64,000 bases of DNA from Himantopus leucocephalus. Lineage: Eukaryota; Chordata; Aves; Charadriiformes; Recurvirostridae. The position numbers and the translations under genes are program-made. The DNA lies in the NCBI GenBank assembly GCA_003993805.1, contig RSEF01000002.1, forward strand, positions 7,041,021 to 7,105,020, given 5' to 3'. Under the pieces are notes generated by a model. It did not search any database. It had not been told where the DNA came from and was given only the letters and a program-made list of their open reading frames with translations. Of the stretch, positions 36,822 to 50,716 are shown piece by piece. How positions within the stretch are numbered: the stretch's first letter is position 1; each line of letters opens with the position of its first letter.

Positions 36822-39800
36822 TCCCTGCACAAGCCTTTTCTGTAGAGGCCAGAGAGGACACACACCCCTACATCTGTCTGCCCATACTCACACCATCACC
36901 CACCACATGCCGATGCTCAGCACAGAGAGCTGTTTTCAACTCCAGTAGAATATAGTGAAGACGAGGAAATATCTGTAGGCAGCTAAATCACACTGTTTGC
37001 AGCAAAACTGCAATTAAAATGGTCTTCCATGGGGAAATTTGCAGGGGAAATTGCAAGCCTGCCAGGAAAGCCAAACTGGCTGAAGTAAGATGAGATGATG
37101 AGGTTAATGGCAGAGGAACTTCTGGTCCCCAGAAAGGTCCCCAGGAACATAACAGCAGCAAAGACTGACAAATGTTTACGCTGAAGGAGAGAGGTTGTGT
37201 GGTCAGGTGGCTGTACTTCCTCTCCAGGCTGTCAGACGCCTTCTGGTACACGAGTGGTTACTGAGATAAATTCTCTCTCTTCACCTGGAGCCCAGCAGCA
37301 CACGGTGCTGTTTAAAAGCTGCATGCTCTGGCGAGCCATTCTGCCCTACAGCTCTCTCCCTCTTGCTCCCACCATTTCTACTGGTGTGCTGGTCACTCCA
37401 GAGCCACTGCACTGATTCACCCACTGAGTCAGCGAGATGTCTTCTCATCTGGACCATAATGCAGAGAAGAGGAAGTGAGAGAAGCAGTTTCACAGGAATT
37501 TTCTAGGCTGTTTCTCTAATGTAATCTGACTGCTAATTTCTCTCCAAACAGCCAAAGGCAGGAGCAGTTTTTTGAGTTTTCTTTCCTAAAAGTGTCTCAG
37601 CTGCAGATCTTGCACAGCTTGACAGGTGGTCCTGGGTATCAAAAAGTTGCAGAAGTCTTCATTTGAAATGAGTAGGCCCATGCAATGGATTAATTTGATA
37701 TGTAGACAGCCATAGCATGGTTGGCATGGGCACTGGTGCAAGGATTGGCAGGATGGTCCCTGTTTTGCCAGCTGCAATGCTTGCCTCACTATCTCACATC
37801 TTCACAGCTCCACAGCCATACTTCTCCTGCAGTTGCGCACATACTCCATAGTACTGACACCGCAAGAACAGATGCAACCACAGTAAATCAGATGGGTGCA
37901 TGATGTTGTGACCTGAACCCTGTTGCGTAGTTCACATTAGTGCCAGCACTGTACTGTAGACTATGGTGAGAAGTAAGTTCAGATTCTCATTTGCATCACT
38001 ACAATGTAAGAGTGAAATAAGAATTATACTCTCAATGTCATCTCTGCATAGAAAGTGTCTGGGAGACCTGATTAGGTACAAACATGAAAAACACATTTTC
38101 TTTTTTGAACCACAACAGCTTGATAAAAGACCTTGAAGCTGATTTTTCAAGGTTCACACAACCTCTGTTGGATCTGAGAGCCAGTAGAGCCTTCCAATGA
38201 TCAAAGTACCTTCTGAGATAAATAATATATATATTTTTTATATTGATTTCTAGATACAAAGAGATTTCCATTGACTGGAACAATGCTGTTCAGCCTCAAG
38301 TTTTCTTAGGACTGAAGAATCACAGGAGAAATGGACAAAGCCCTGTAAAGCATCTAATTTCCTCCTTACTGATACAGGAAAATTTCTTTTGTATTTTCTA
38401 TTGATTGAGATTCAGACTTTCTGCCTGTTAGCCAGACACAATACTTAGTGCTTTTGATTTGCATATATAGGCCTACAAGTTAGACAGATAACCTCAATCA
38501 CAATTTAATATAGCAGATTATATGCAAAACCAGTGGAAAGATACTCGTTTCCCATACAGCGCAATTTTTGTCAGTCCTGCAAATTAACACAGAGAATAGG
38601 CTTCAAGAGGAGTTTGCTTTTCATTTTCTTTTCCAACAGTATGCATAATGCAGTCCATTAGCTAAAAGAGCATTTAAAGGAGGCAGAGACATAGTTCTAC
38701 CAGATATGTGTGGGCACAAGAACAAAAAGTGTTTTCAGCAGTAAAAATCTGAAAATATTTCCATGTTCTTCCCCATGAATGGTGGAGAATTCAGAGAGCT
38801 GAAGAATTACAAACACACTTTCTGCAAGCCTCCTCTGTGCAATAATAACAGAATTTATTCCTTGGCATAGAGTGTGTTGGGCCTCAGACAGTACCGTAGG
38901 CAGAAACAACGCTTTCCTTCTGGAGCAAACTGGGTGAGACTGCCCAAAACATCAGCCAGTTACTGCTTGGTGGTGCAGATGTAAAAAGAGATGAGGTTTC
39001 CAAAAGCAATAATAAGCAATCAATTCCAGGATGGTCTGTAAGATTGCAAAGAAAATGCTTTTTGCGTGTTTAGCTTCAAATTTATTTTGCTGCAAAGTAT
39101 TGGTGGCAAGATGGCCCAGAACATATCTGTAGCAGTGTTCCTCCACTTGACCTCCACCCAAGACCAGTGGCTAAGCAATATTTACGGAAAGCAAAACTGC
39201 ACTTACTAAGTGTATTTTATGCATAAAACAATTCAAATGTGTTTTCTCACATGGTATTAACTAATAACGGCAGAGCACCAGAAATCACATTATGTGTAGA
39301 GAACCAATGAGAAGATGGTCATTTATGGATGAGAAAGAATAGTGAATAAAAAAGGAAGAAACCACAGAACGATACGAAACCTCACCTGCACAATGGCTTC
39401 CAGAGGATCAGAGTACACACTGAGACTTTGCATGCCTACACAGCTTGGCAGGACCTATAGGTATCACAACATGAGACCAACAAGATCCAAACATCAGAAA
39501 AGCATGACAGCTGAATGGCAACTTCTCCTTGTTTTCATAAATAAATTGTATTTCTGTTGTACTAAGAGCACAACCTTTCCAAATCAGTCTTGCTTGCAAC
39601 AATGCCAACACATTATTTAATCCCCAGATAGCTATTCTGTCCAATGAAGTGCTGCAGATTGTGTTTATGCTTCTCCATGCATGATGAGCACAGGCAAGCA
39701 TGGTGAGCAGGTGTGAAGTGTGCATTAATGCAGATCCAAGATACCACCTCCCTAGAACAAAAGGTGACATGTTAGAAAGGTTGCTCAGAAACAGTACCTT

Positions 39801-42800
39801 CATCTACACCAGCAAACCACGAGCATGAGCACTGTCCTACAACTGTCCATATTGTTAAATTGTTCACACAGTCTCTGCAGAGTTTTGGCTCAGGCCAACT
39901 ACAGCTCTCCAAGGCATGGTTCAGGAATTAACACTGGTCAGGGATCATTCCCAGTAGGAAGCTTAGACGTGGCTGCTCTGTCTCAAGAGTTTTATTACAA
40001 GCCTTGCTGTACCAGTTGGCCTCAGGGCAAGAAAGCCATCTGAAGTCTGTATCCTGGACCTGTGCCAAGAGGATGGAAATGTTAGATCCTGGCTCCCCTG
40101 CACGCCTGGGCTCTCTTCAAACAAAAATTAAGTTGGTCCTCAGTCTTTTCAAGGCCTGTCAGCGGACCACTTCCATTGGAAGAGACAAACACAATGTCCT
40201 ACTACACTACTACTGTTTTCAGCAGAAAACGACCTATACAAGGAGGAATGCTCTTCACGTTGTGCTGAGGTGTATAATGCTGAAGGTAGCAAGGGTCATA
40301 ATTATTAGCACATCATTCTGACGCATGAATGGCAATGGATATATCCAGTTAAAGACTGCAGAATACGCATTACCATAGCAACGATGGAATTCCAAAAGAA
40401 GTATGTGTTTATAATGTAGCAAGCACAGATTTAACACATGTCATTTTTCAACTCAGTCTGACATTCTAAAGCCAGGAGAATAGCTTTAAATCTCTCCAAC
40501 AGCATCAGAAAATGGTGAAAATTACAGCAAGGGAAGACTTATGGTAATATGATTTCACATCAGGAAGAACTTTTGTTTTGAAATATCTCAAAAAAATGTA
40601 TCATTTTCTTAAGATGACAGTGTAAAATCTTATCAGAAGAGTTTTAGAAGGAACGAATGCCTAGCGATGACCCTAGAACATCAAGGTTCTCCCCACCCTG
40701 GATCCAAATAGCTCCCAACAGATGCTAGTTAGTGTGACTCAGTGTAGCTTCATTGAGATTATTAATCTTTTTCTCAATTAAAATTTTGATTATGTCTTAT
40801 TATGCGAAGTACCTGGACTTCAGAGTCTTAAATGAAAAATGAAAAGCTAACACTAGAGGTGTGCATAAACTCAGTAGATACATGTAGGATAAAAAGTAAG
40901 TTAAAGAAAAGGAATGGCTTAAGGAGAAATTCTAGGTGTTGAAGATAGAAGAAAAAACCCCCCAAAATCGTTAACCAATTGTATTCTGTCACTGATGAAG
41001 ATGTTATAGTTGTAATGTCCTAGGAAGGGCACAAAATACCATATGAAAGGCACAAGGTACAGTTAACACGAATTCTCAGAGGTATGCTGGCCATGCAGTC
41101 AGAGTATTTTCTACTGAATGACCTCCGTAAAATGAAAAGAAAACCAACATGGAAAAAAAAAAGTTCTTACCTTTGTAACTGGTAACTGATAGGTCCCCAT
41201 TTTGGGTCAACTTAATTATTTTCAACAGAAAGCAGTCATTCTTCCCAGCTCTCTCTGTACTCAGCACTGTGGGGAGAGCAGAGTCTTGAATTTATGTTAT
41301 TTCAAGTCAAATTGACTTCCCCATTTGTGCTGTTTACTCCTTGTTTGGCAATCAGTTTACAGAGTCAAACAAACAGAAGCAACCAGCAAGAATATCTCTT
41401 GTTCTAGTGAACAAGGACATGGTCAGAAGGTCAAACAAAGTGCTGGGAAAGTGTGGAAGACAATAGGAAGTATTGGTACAGTGCAATTGCCTACAGGAAT
41501 CATGAAAGGATGAGATACAAAAGATCTGATTGGAAAGAACAGATGTCAAGGTTGTATCCACTTCTACAGACCAAGGAAGTCACAGGAGTGAGCAACAAGG
41601 TCAGGTGCTGTGGAGAAAACTGGCCAAGAATCAATGCAGAAAGCTCTCCCAGCTGGAATATGTGAGACAGGTGCCAAGCAGCCTGAAAGAAAGGCAGCTT
41701 CTTGGTAAAAATCTTTAAAAATAGCATGAAAAGAGAAATAATAAAGTCCTAAAACATCCTGATGTCACTTCTGAGAGCTCCCCACCTACAGGCTAAAAGC
41801 AAATCCAAGAAGGGTGCTTGTGCTTGAGCCATAATTTAGAGACAAAGATCATCAGTTGTTTATTTAGCAGGCGAACTGGTGGAAAGTTAAACGGCTGAAA
41901 GGACTGTAGCATCCCCTTAGCATCACTAATACAGGACACTTGCATATGGTGACATGATTGCACTGATGCCAAGCAAAGGGCCATGTCTTCTCCTCTTCCA
42001 GCGCCCTTCCCTATTCACAGAGCCGCTAGATCTGACAATGCTTAATGTCATGAGCCACTGAAATCCTGCAACAAAGCAGAGCTCCTAGTGTGAAAAAGTG
42101 GTACTACTGTAAGACAGAAGATTGAAATCAGCAAACACTTGCAGCACAGGAACAGAACCTACATACTGGATGAGAATGAATAGCAGGAAGACCAAAACAA
42201 GAAGATTAAAGTCCTGTATCAGGTGAGATGCAAACAACTTCTCCATCTGTTTCTGCAAGCATCTCTGCAAGCTTCCAGATGACAGGAAATGTATAACCTG
42301 GAACTTACAGTCTTTTTTTTAAATACAAATTTATTTTCTTTTCTTTTCTGCTATACATAAAAATGTGGGTAGGAAATGCGGGAGACTCTCTAAGCTGAGT
42401 GAAGTATGTTCATTATACCCCAGCATTTACTGTGGTCCACACAAGACGCATTTTCACTGGGAGATGATCATGAGGTCAGGGGGTCCCAAGAGTCTCGGTG
42501 CTCCACTCCAGTGTGTCCTGGAAAGCTGTTATGTGACCCCAACAGCTTGGGTGAAAGGAGGGAGAGAACAGTCATTCTCCTGTCAAATATCTTCCTGCCC
42601 ATCAACACTACTGCTGATGGCATGAGGCTGATCATGTGGAAGATTTTTTTTTATTGCACAGTCGCAAGCTCTACTGAGCACTATTCTGTTATCTGAACTG
42701 ATAGTAGAATTATCAGTTATTCAGAATTATGAATACCTGAACTGATAGTTAATATCTAGGAGATTATAATGGCAAGCATTTTGTGGCTGGGAACTCCAAA

Positions 42801-45800
42801 TCAGAACTGTAACACATCTGTATTTTCACTAGCATATACTACAAGAGTAATTAAATAATGTATAATTAATGAAGAATATAGGAGAACCATCCATATGTAA
42901 AAATCACCATAAACAGGTCTAATTTTATATTAAAGGCAATGCTAAAGTAAAGATACAGAATTGTTAATATGCAGACATAAACATATGTGCATTATGGCAT
43001 ATATATCTCAAACCGGTCTCAAGCATGCCATACAAAATTGGCCCCAAGGTAAAGATATTTTCTAGTGAGGAAAAAGTGTTGATAGTTTTTGCTGGAAGCA
43101 TGCCATTAATTGCTAAAGTTGGGGCTAATCCTGCAATCTTATCATAACGGAAGTTTTGCCTTTATCAGGACTTCAGGATCCATATTAAACAAATACTACC
43201 TCACTGCCAAAACAAAATGCAAAGTACTTGGTACAATGTGTTTGATTTAATGGAATATTCAGATTTGTTATTCAGATACCACTCTTAGGCATTTGATACT
43301 CAGAATTTACTTTTTGGTATTTGGACTAACAATTACACTATTCTTCAAATCCCTAAGGCTTGCTATTATTCAACTCAGCAGCAAGACTTGATTCCTGGGA
43401 GTGGAAACTTGGACATTTCATTTTAAGCTGTTTGGAAATGAAGGGACAACTTTTCCCATTCATCTCTTCAGAATCTGACAGTAATCCCTTACCAAAAGGG
43501 AACACAGATGCCCCATGAAACTTCAGGAAAAATATTTTTAGCCCATTCTGCTCATTAGCACTAAAAGAGAAGCTGAAGAAATCCCAATACCCGAGCAAAT
43601 ATATCTCAAAGTTCACACAAATATTTATCCCTGAATCACACAAAAAAATTACAGCTTCAATGATAATGATGAGTGAAGGATACCACTTTCTCATCTGTTA
43701 AAAATTATGCCTCTTATTAATTCTTTTCACAGTAAAGCTGCTTCATTATTTATCCTCTAGGTAAGCAACTATTAACACCCCTGAGTAGCGTATACTGTTT
43801 TTCTCTTTAATATCTACCATGAGAGACCAGATACTTCAAGTCACAAAAGCCAAATTAAAACAAACCCCCAAAACTGAAGAATTGCTCTAAGCAAATAAAA
43901 AGCTCCTGGTATCAAAGCCTTGCTGGGCAGGAGGAAACATGTAATTTCTCCTTGAGGAAAACTGGAGAGCACTGGAATTACACATTTATAAGCTCTTTCA
44001 AAAAGCATCAGCCTGACTCTGAAAGTGTTCTCAGCTCCAACTCAAATCAATTAATCTGAAATCTAAAGTTGATACAAGAACAAATATAAAAGAAAAACCC
44101 AAAAAGGCATGTATACATTCAGTCCAGGAATTAGAAGCTTCTGTATTTAAGAGCAAGCAAATTCTGGAATGGATTTTCAATGAGAAACTGGGGCAAAAAA
44201 AACCCCAAACAACTGCAATATATTCATAAAAGAGATTATATACAATATGATATGGGTAATAACAGGTGATTGGAATATGTTACCATGCAGAATGTAAATA
44301 TTAATCTCAGAATTAGGCCCAACAAGGTGTGACTACCAAAACATTAGTGTCAGATTCACAGCTGGATACCACAACTGAGTCTGCCCTGCCATTATATTGT
44401 TCAAGTATAGCCCCCAGCTTGCCTCTTATTCAGAGAAAAAAAACCATGTAACCCTAAAATCTTGGTGCTCTCAGGCTAGAAAGCCTGTGTTGAAAGCACT
44501 ACAGATTAGCTCATCTATCAAGCTCATTTTGAGTTATAAAGTGAAATGAAAGAATTTACTCATTTGGGTGAAAGATCATTTTTCCCTTAGAAGAATGTGG
44601 ATAGAAGCTAAACTAGCCAAGTGCTCCAAATCCTCTGAAGTTTTCCTAGAACGTATGTGCTTGCCCAGAAGGAAAGGTGAATTCTCCCATAATTCACTGG
44701 AAATGGATAACAGTGACTCATTTTACCATAGTCTTACAGACTGGAGCTAGTTCTGAACATAACGAGACTTTTTCAGAGGTCCTGGCATCTCCTGGAAGTA
44801 CCCTGAAAGCTAAAGAAGGTATGGCACCACCATGAGCATAGCAACTCAAAATTACTTCTTAACCAAATATCAATTAGCCTGATAAAGATTACTGTAATGA
44901 AAGTAATTTTTTGTGTAATAGCTCAGAGTAGTTTAGGGAAGAAATAGTCCTGTGCTATGAAACCTGTGGAAGCGAAACACTTCCAGGGTACAAGGCAATT
45001 CTAGTTGGAGGAAAAGGAGTATAATCAGTGAACAACAAAAAAAAAGCATACCAGTTAAGAAAGGCAAACAAGGGTGGAGGCCAAATCAGTTCTCAGCTGC
45101 CACTGGACATGAGAGTCCCAGGCTACATGCCCTCTACTGCTACTATTGACACAGGAATGTATTGTCCTCCTTGTCCCCCCCAAACACTGCGAGTCACTGA
45201 GACCTTCTCCTCCAAGTCAAATGTCACAGTTAAGCTTCAGTTTTATAGTGGTTTGCAGACACAGTTGTGTAAATGCTGAGCACCTCATAGAGCCCTCAGA
45301 AACTTCCTGAAATCAAATGCTGAACTTGTCTCTTGTGAGTAATGCAAAACCACAAACCATTTTTTTCATGTGCCTTTATCACGTTAGATCTTCAAGTTTT
45401 TTTGTAGTCTTACAATGAGCCAAAGCAAACCTATTTTTCATGTATTACCATTAACTTAGAAAATCTACATTTTCTCTTTTGTTAGACAGAGAGTTTTGGA
45501 GCCCTTGGTGATAAACTGACAATCATTGCTCAACATTTTAAAATGTGCCTATTTAAACTTGGCATGAGTATTCTGCAGATTTTTTAATGTCCCTCCAAAG
45601 TGTTTGCATGCTTTCTGCAAAGAAAATAAATAGAACAAATATTACGGCACCACAAGTTGGTCAATTATTAGCCTTTGCATACCCAGATCACGGCCTTTCT
45701 TTACAAGGACACATGTTAATATATAATGGAAGTGTATTTCAGTCCTTTTTTAATTGATTTTTCAGACGTGTATTGCAATCTTATAAGGTCTGCTGGAAAG

Positions 45801-48353
45801 TAAGTTGGCCAAAGAGAGGCCTTTGAGAAAAATGAGCCACTAGCTATGCATAATGAAAAATACAACTGGAGCTAAACATGAAAATTATTTTCATTTTGTA
45901 GCAGTCCCAGGCTGGCATTCGACATGCAGCTATCAGCCTCACTTAAGTCTGGATGAACTGTCCATAATGGTTTTAAACTTATTCTAACATTTCTCAGATC
46001 AGAGAGAGATGTAGCAGATGTAGCAGGCCAAGTTTACAACCTCCTTTTTCAGACTACTGGTGCCTGCCACAGCTGTGACTATCCCTGTGAAGATGCAATT
46101 GCTATTTAATATACAATCATCATTTTGAGGATGCAGAAATGGTAAGTGAAGAAAGAGCAACCAAGTTTACTCTGATTTTGTGCATAGGAAATGAGGTGGC
46201 AGGGAACCTGAAATGACCATACAAAGTACACACAGCAATCAAAATTTTTTTGGCTATGTTCAGAGACAGAACTAGGAAAATGTGAGAGACAAAGGTTTTA
46301 TTCTGAGACAGATTAAAGCAAGTCAGAGTTTTGTGAACCAAAATGTTCCTAACATATAGTCACAGATAAAAATGACCAGAGAAAAAATAGGCAGAAAATT
46401 AGAGAATGGTAGCTAGAGAATAGCAAACTGACTCATGCAGCCTGAAGACATAGACTGAGCCAAGGAACGAGAGAACAAGAAGTAGTGCGGACTCACCTGG
46501 CTCACTGGAGGACTTTTGATAAGATAAAGAAAATCCTATCAGAACAGTCCAGTTCAGCCTTCAACAAACTGCCTGAACTTTGTACTGTTGTATGAGATAC
46601 AGGCAGTTTTAATGCAGGGAGGACTGTATTACAGGTTATCATACTGTGCTGAGACCACGTTTATTCTGTACCAAGTTCAAAGTCTTACAGAGGTAAAAAC
46701 ACCTGAAAAAGGTTACACCAGAGGTGTAAAGGTATGAGGACCGTACACTCCTATGCACAACCCTGCACACAAAACCAAAGAACTCTTGAGTCGTACATCC
46801 ACATCTAGTGGCTAAACTCACCCATTTCTTTACTAAACAGAGGTGTGAGGAGCTCAGGAGGAAAAAGGCCCTTGTAACTGAGAGTTCCTGAAACTCTCTA
46901 GAAACTCCAATTGCCAGTTTTGCCATCCATTTATGTTCAAGTATTGCACTTAAATTGCTAAAAATAAGCTCATTTCAGCTGCATTTTCAAATGGAATTAT
47001 AATAATTATTTATTATTTATGAATTGCACATAATATATTTATAAGTTATGATTTGCAAAATTTAGCATCCTGTCTGATGGGACCTTTAAAGGAAAACAAA
47101 ACAAAACCAAACCAATTCAAAACTGAAGCCAGGAATGTGTTCTAATCAAAGCATACAACAGAAAAATTAATTAGGCACTTTAAAGAGAGCAGTGTACAGA
47201 AATGACCTGATCTCCTTCTTTAACACGAGTCTGAGCGTCCTGTCATAAGAGATAAGAAAGGAAAGTGTTACCAGGGGTAGGTGACAAGACAGTCTGCTTT
47301 AGGCTGGAACAGCTGTTCCAGGAGACTCTAAGTAACCTCTTTATCACTAGAACATAAAAGATGGAGCTCTAAAGTTTTCTAGGTGAACCAAGTCTGATAC
47401 AGACAGCAGAAACTAATCAGTGCCTCAGCCTCTTACTGGATGAGATGTTGGAGCTGCTATGAAAGGGCTTTATTGCCAAAACATAATCTTAGTGACCCAT
47501 CTTGTATCTTTTTGTAATTTTCTCCATTATTGAAAATCTTGTGGTTTTGAGTATTGTTTTATCCCTAAATCTTCTCTAGTGGTAAAGCAGATTGTACACA
47601 TCTGACATGAATACAGCACACCTTTCAGCATCATCAATCTATTACTTGGTGGGTAAATGTCAAACTCCTGGAATACTTATCGCACACCACTTGTGGGACT
47701 CCCACAAGTCACGAGGGAGATCTGCCACTGAGCTGCAAGGTCTGAGCCACAGGCAGACAGCACAAGATCCTGGGGTGAAAAGCAACACTTGCTTAGCACG
47801 TTTTACTCCACATCTCCTTGGCAAGCAGTGAAGAGGTTGGAGATTTAGGGTCACCACTACAATGCTATTTTTTAAGCTGACAATCTAAATTACATCTCAG
47901 TTTATACTGATGAGATTCTCTAATATTATATATCCCACGTAACATGTTAGTGAGATGCAGCTGGACCTAATTAGATCCAGAAACTTGACAGGAAAACCAA
48001 AAAGAGTTTGGAACTGTCTAGGTAAATCTAGGACAGGAGCCTGAATGCACCAAACACTTTCCTGTTTATATTGTCTTGGGGCTTAAAGTGTGTTCATCTG
48101 CAGTTTGGGATGAGTCCACATGCTTTATAAGTTTGTTTTCTTTTAGCAGTATGGACTTTACCCTGGCCATACAACACATGCATTCACGCTATTAAAGAGT
48201 AAAGCTTCTACCTCTTAACAGCTGTAAGGAAAACCTCAAGAATTTGATCAGCACAGATAGACAGGTGTGTAATGAACCTGGAATAAGAATTCTGGGACCT
48301 CTGCATTAGCGTAAATGTCTCCTAATGGCAATCTGAAGGCCAACATTGTTAAG

Positions 48354-48370
48354 TAAGTTAATTATTAACT
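48354..48370. repeat. short perfect inverted repeat (AAGTTAAT-T-ATTAACTT)
   Basis: Eight-base arms with a one-base spacer in very AT-rich DNA. The arms contain ATTA homeodomain cores, but chance is the likely cause. Confidence 0.6.
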
Positions 48371-50659
48371 TAATAATATGCTTATCAATTATATTTTTTG
48401 TTCATTATTGTTTGCACAAGAAAACAAAGACAGGTCAAGACTTACACACAAATGCCTTCCTTGGTACCTCAAACTGGATGATGTACCTGTTATTGTACCA
48501 TATTCTCTATCTTCTAGTCAGGAAGAAACTGAACTGGCAAAATAACTGAGATGTCCATCGGTAGGTTTCTTACAAGCAGTTAGAGGATGTCTACTGCCAA
48601 ATCATTTAAGACCTGCCTTTCAACAGTACTGTGTGTTCACAGTTCTTATTGAAGTAAGTGGGAGCTACAGCAAGTCAAGTTTTATCTCCTTGTGCCCTGT
48701 CCCCAGCATGGACCCGATCCCACATGGCTCATCCACCATCACTGACATTAGTGGTCTGAGGCAAGAATAAAGAAGGCAACAGACTCCTCCCATGTGGGAA
48801 TTTTGCCCAAGAGAAATCTTGTGAGGGTTAAGTTCTGTGCTACTATTTTCTCATCTGTAACCCAGGACTTACAAGTTTTCCCTATTTCAAAGGGTGTGGA
48901 ACGATAAAGGGTTTAACACAGATACACTGCAGTAATAACATAATATGCTACATATCCACGAAACATTCTCTGGGAGCCTAACAGAATCAGACAAAAATGT
49001 TTTAAAAAGCCATAGCTGGAAAAGCAAAGCTGTCTTTTCCTTCTGTTCTGAGTCAACTTTGGCAGGAAGGGATATACTGCAGAAAGCACACAACAATTTT
49101 TGTCCTTTCAAATGTGGAAGAGAGTAAGAACTGTTACAAGAATATTGCATTATAAAAGGATGATCTGAGAAAGCACATGTCATGTGGTTTACACAAATAT
49201 TACTCACCTTACAGTTTCTCCTGGTTTTGTTCAGGCTCTCTCCTGGACAGCACATAGGACACCAATGATCCAGTATCTGCAAACAGATGAGCATTTAATT
49301 CCAGCTGAACACTTTTGTTTATGGAGAAACACACTGAAGTCAGTGGAGCTCATTGTGTACACAAAAGCATGGTAATTGTAGTCCAGCTACAGCATTAGAC
49401 TTTTGGATCACGACTTTCAGAACTGTTCAGCATATTATAGTGCTCCAAGAGCAATCTGTAGCAGCTAGGGACAGGCAGCTAAATAATTTTAAAATCAGGC
49501 CCTTAGCACCATATTGGACTGGACCCTTCTGGTTTAAACTTTGCATGACAGGGCAATGTGCATTAGCATTACTGTAAGGGAAATTCTCTCTTCTGCCTGC
49601 TTTTGCCAACAATGTTGGCTAGCAAAGACTGCTGTGTAAAGGAAAAAAATATTCTGCAGCTTACCCTCCCGCTTCCAACCCCTCACCCCTAGAACACGCA
49701 GATTTAAAGCAACCTTTTGTGCAATACACAAAATAAAACAGCGGGCTGCCCAGAAGGCCTCACCCAAGACAAAACAGTAATAGTCCTTCAGTTAATCTAT
49801 CTCCCTGGCTTAACCAGATGCCAAGGAATCCAGAGCCTCCCAGACTTCTGGGAAGCAAGCAAATATCCTAAAATGCCGTAGGTCAAACCATCTAATGCTT
49901 CTTTGCTGTCTCTGATCCATAGTCGTTAGGGAACTGCTAGTCCTCAGACTGATGGCTATTGCTGATATGCTGGTGGCAGCAGGAGCTGGCAGGGTGCTGT
50001 CACTTCTAGCATTGTGCTGTTCCCCTTTACACAGCGAAAATGAAATCACCTCCCAGATTACATTCCAGAAAAGGCCAGGTAGCTGAAATTGCCCCTTTGT
50101 AAAAAAGGGTGGGGAAATAAAAAAAAGCAAATGGGAATGTGCACATACTTTGTCAAGGTTGGGTTTTTTTTGTTTAGCTAAATACTTTTGGTGTGTTGGA
50201 AGCAAAGAAATAGCCTCGGGCTAATACCTGCAGATTAAAATGTGAAGTTGATCACTATCAAAAATACTTTGTGACCTAAAATGAAGCTCTGAGTAATTGT
50301 CACAGGCGGCAATAAGCAAACTGAAGAACTGAACTTCTTTAAACCATCACAGTGACAGTTCAATAGAGTACCCAAAACTTAGTTTCCACTTTAACTCTGA
50401 CAGCTTAAATAGTTTTTACATTGCATGGCCTGGCTTTCTTCACAGGGATAGATTTCACTGTTGTACAACATGATTTGATGGCAGTGTACCAGCAATGCTC
50501 TCCACATTTCTCTGCTGTTAGTAGCAACTACTCTCGCCATTTCAGTCCTGTGTTTCAGTTATTTATATGAATCTTTATCACTAGAAAATCAGAAAATCTC
50601 ACAAATTTACTTCCCATCACTCCTTATCTCCCTTTCCTGTAAGTCAAGAACATCTTCTT

Positions 50660-50716
50660 ATTCCCATTGAAGAGCTGAGTAATGGAGGCACAGTGAGAAG
50701 TGATTTGTATATGACA
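50660..50716 (-). mobile_element. MIR-like SINE remnant, reverse orientation
   Basis: TTCCCATTGAAGAGCTGAGT followed by AATGGAGGCACAGTGAGAAG and TGATTTG matches the reverse complement of the MIR text 'attttacagatgaggaaactgaggcacagagaggttaagtgacttg'. Confidence 0.45.
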
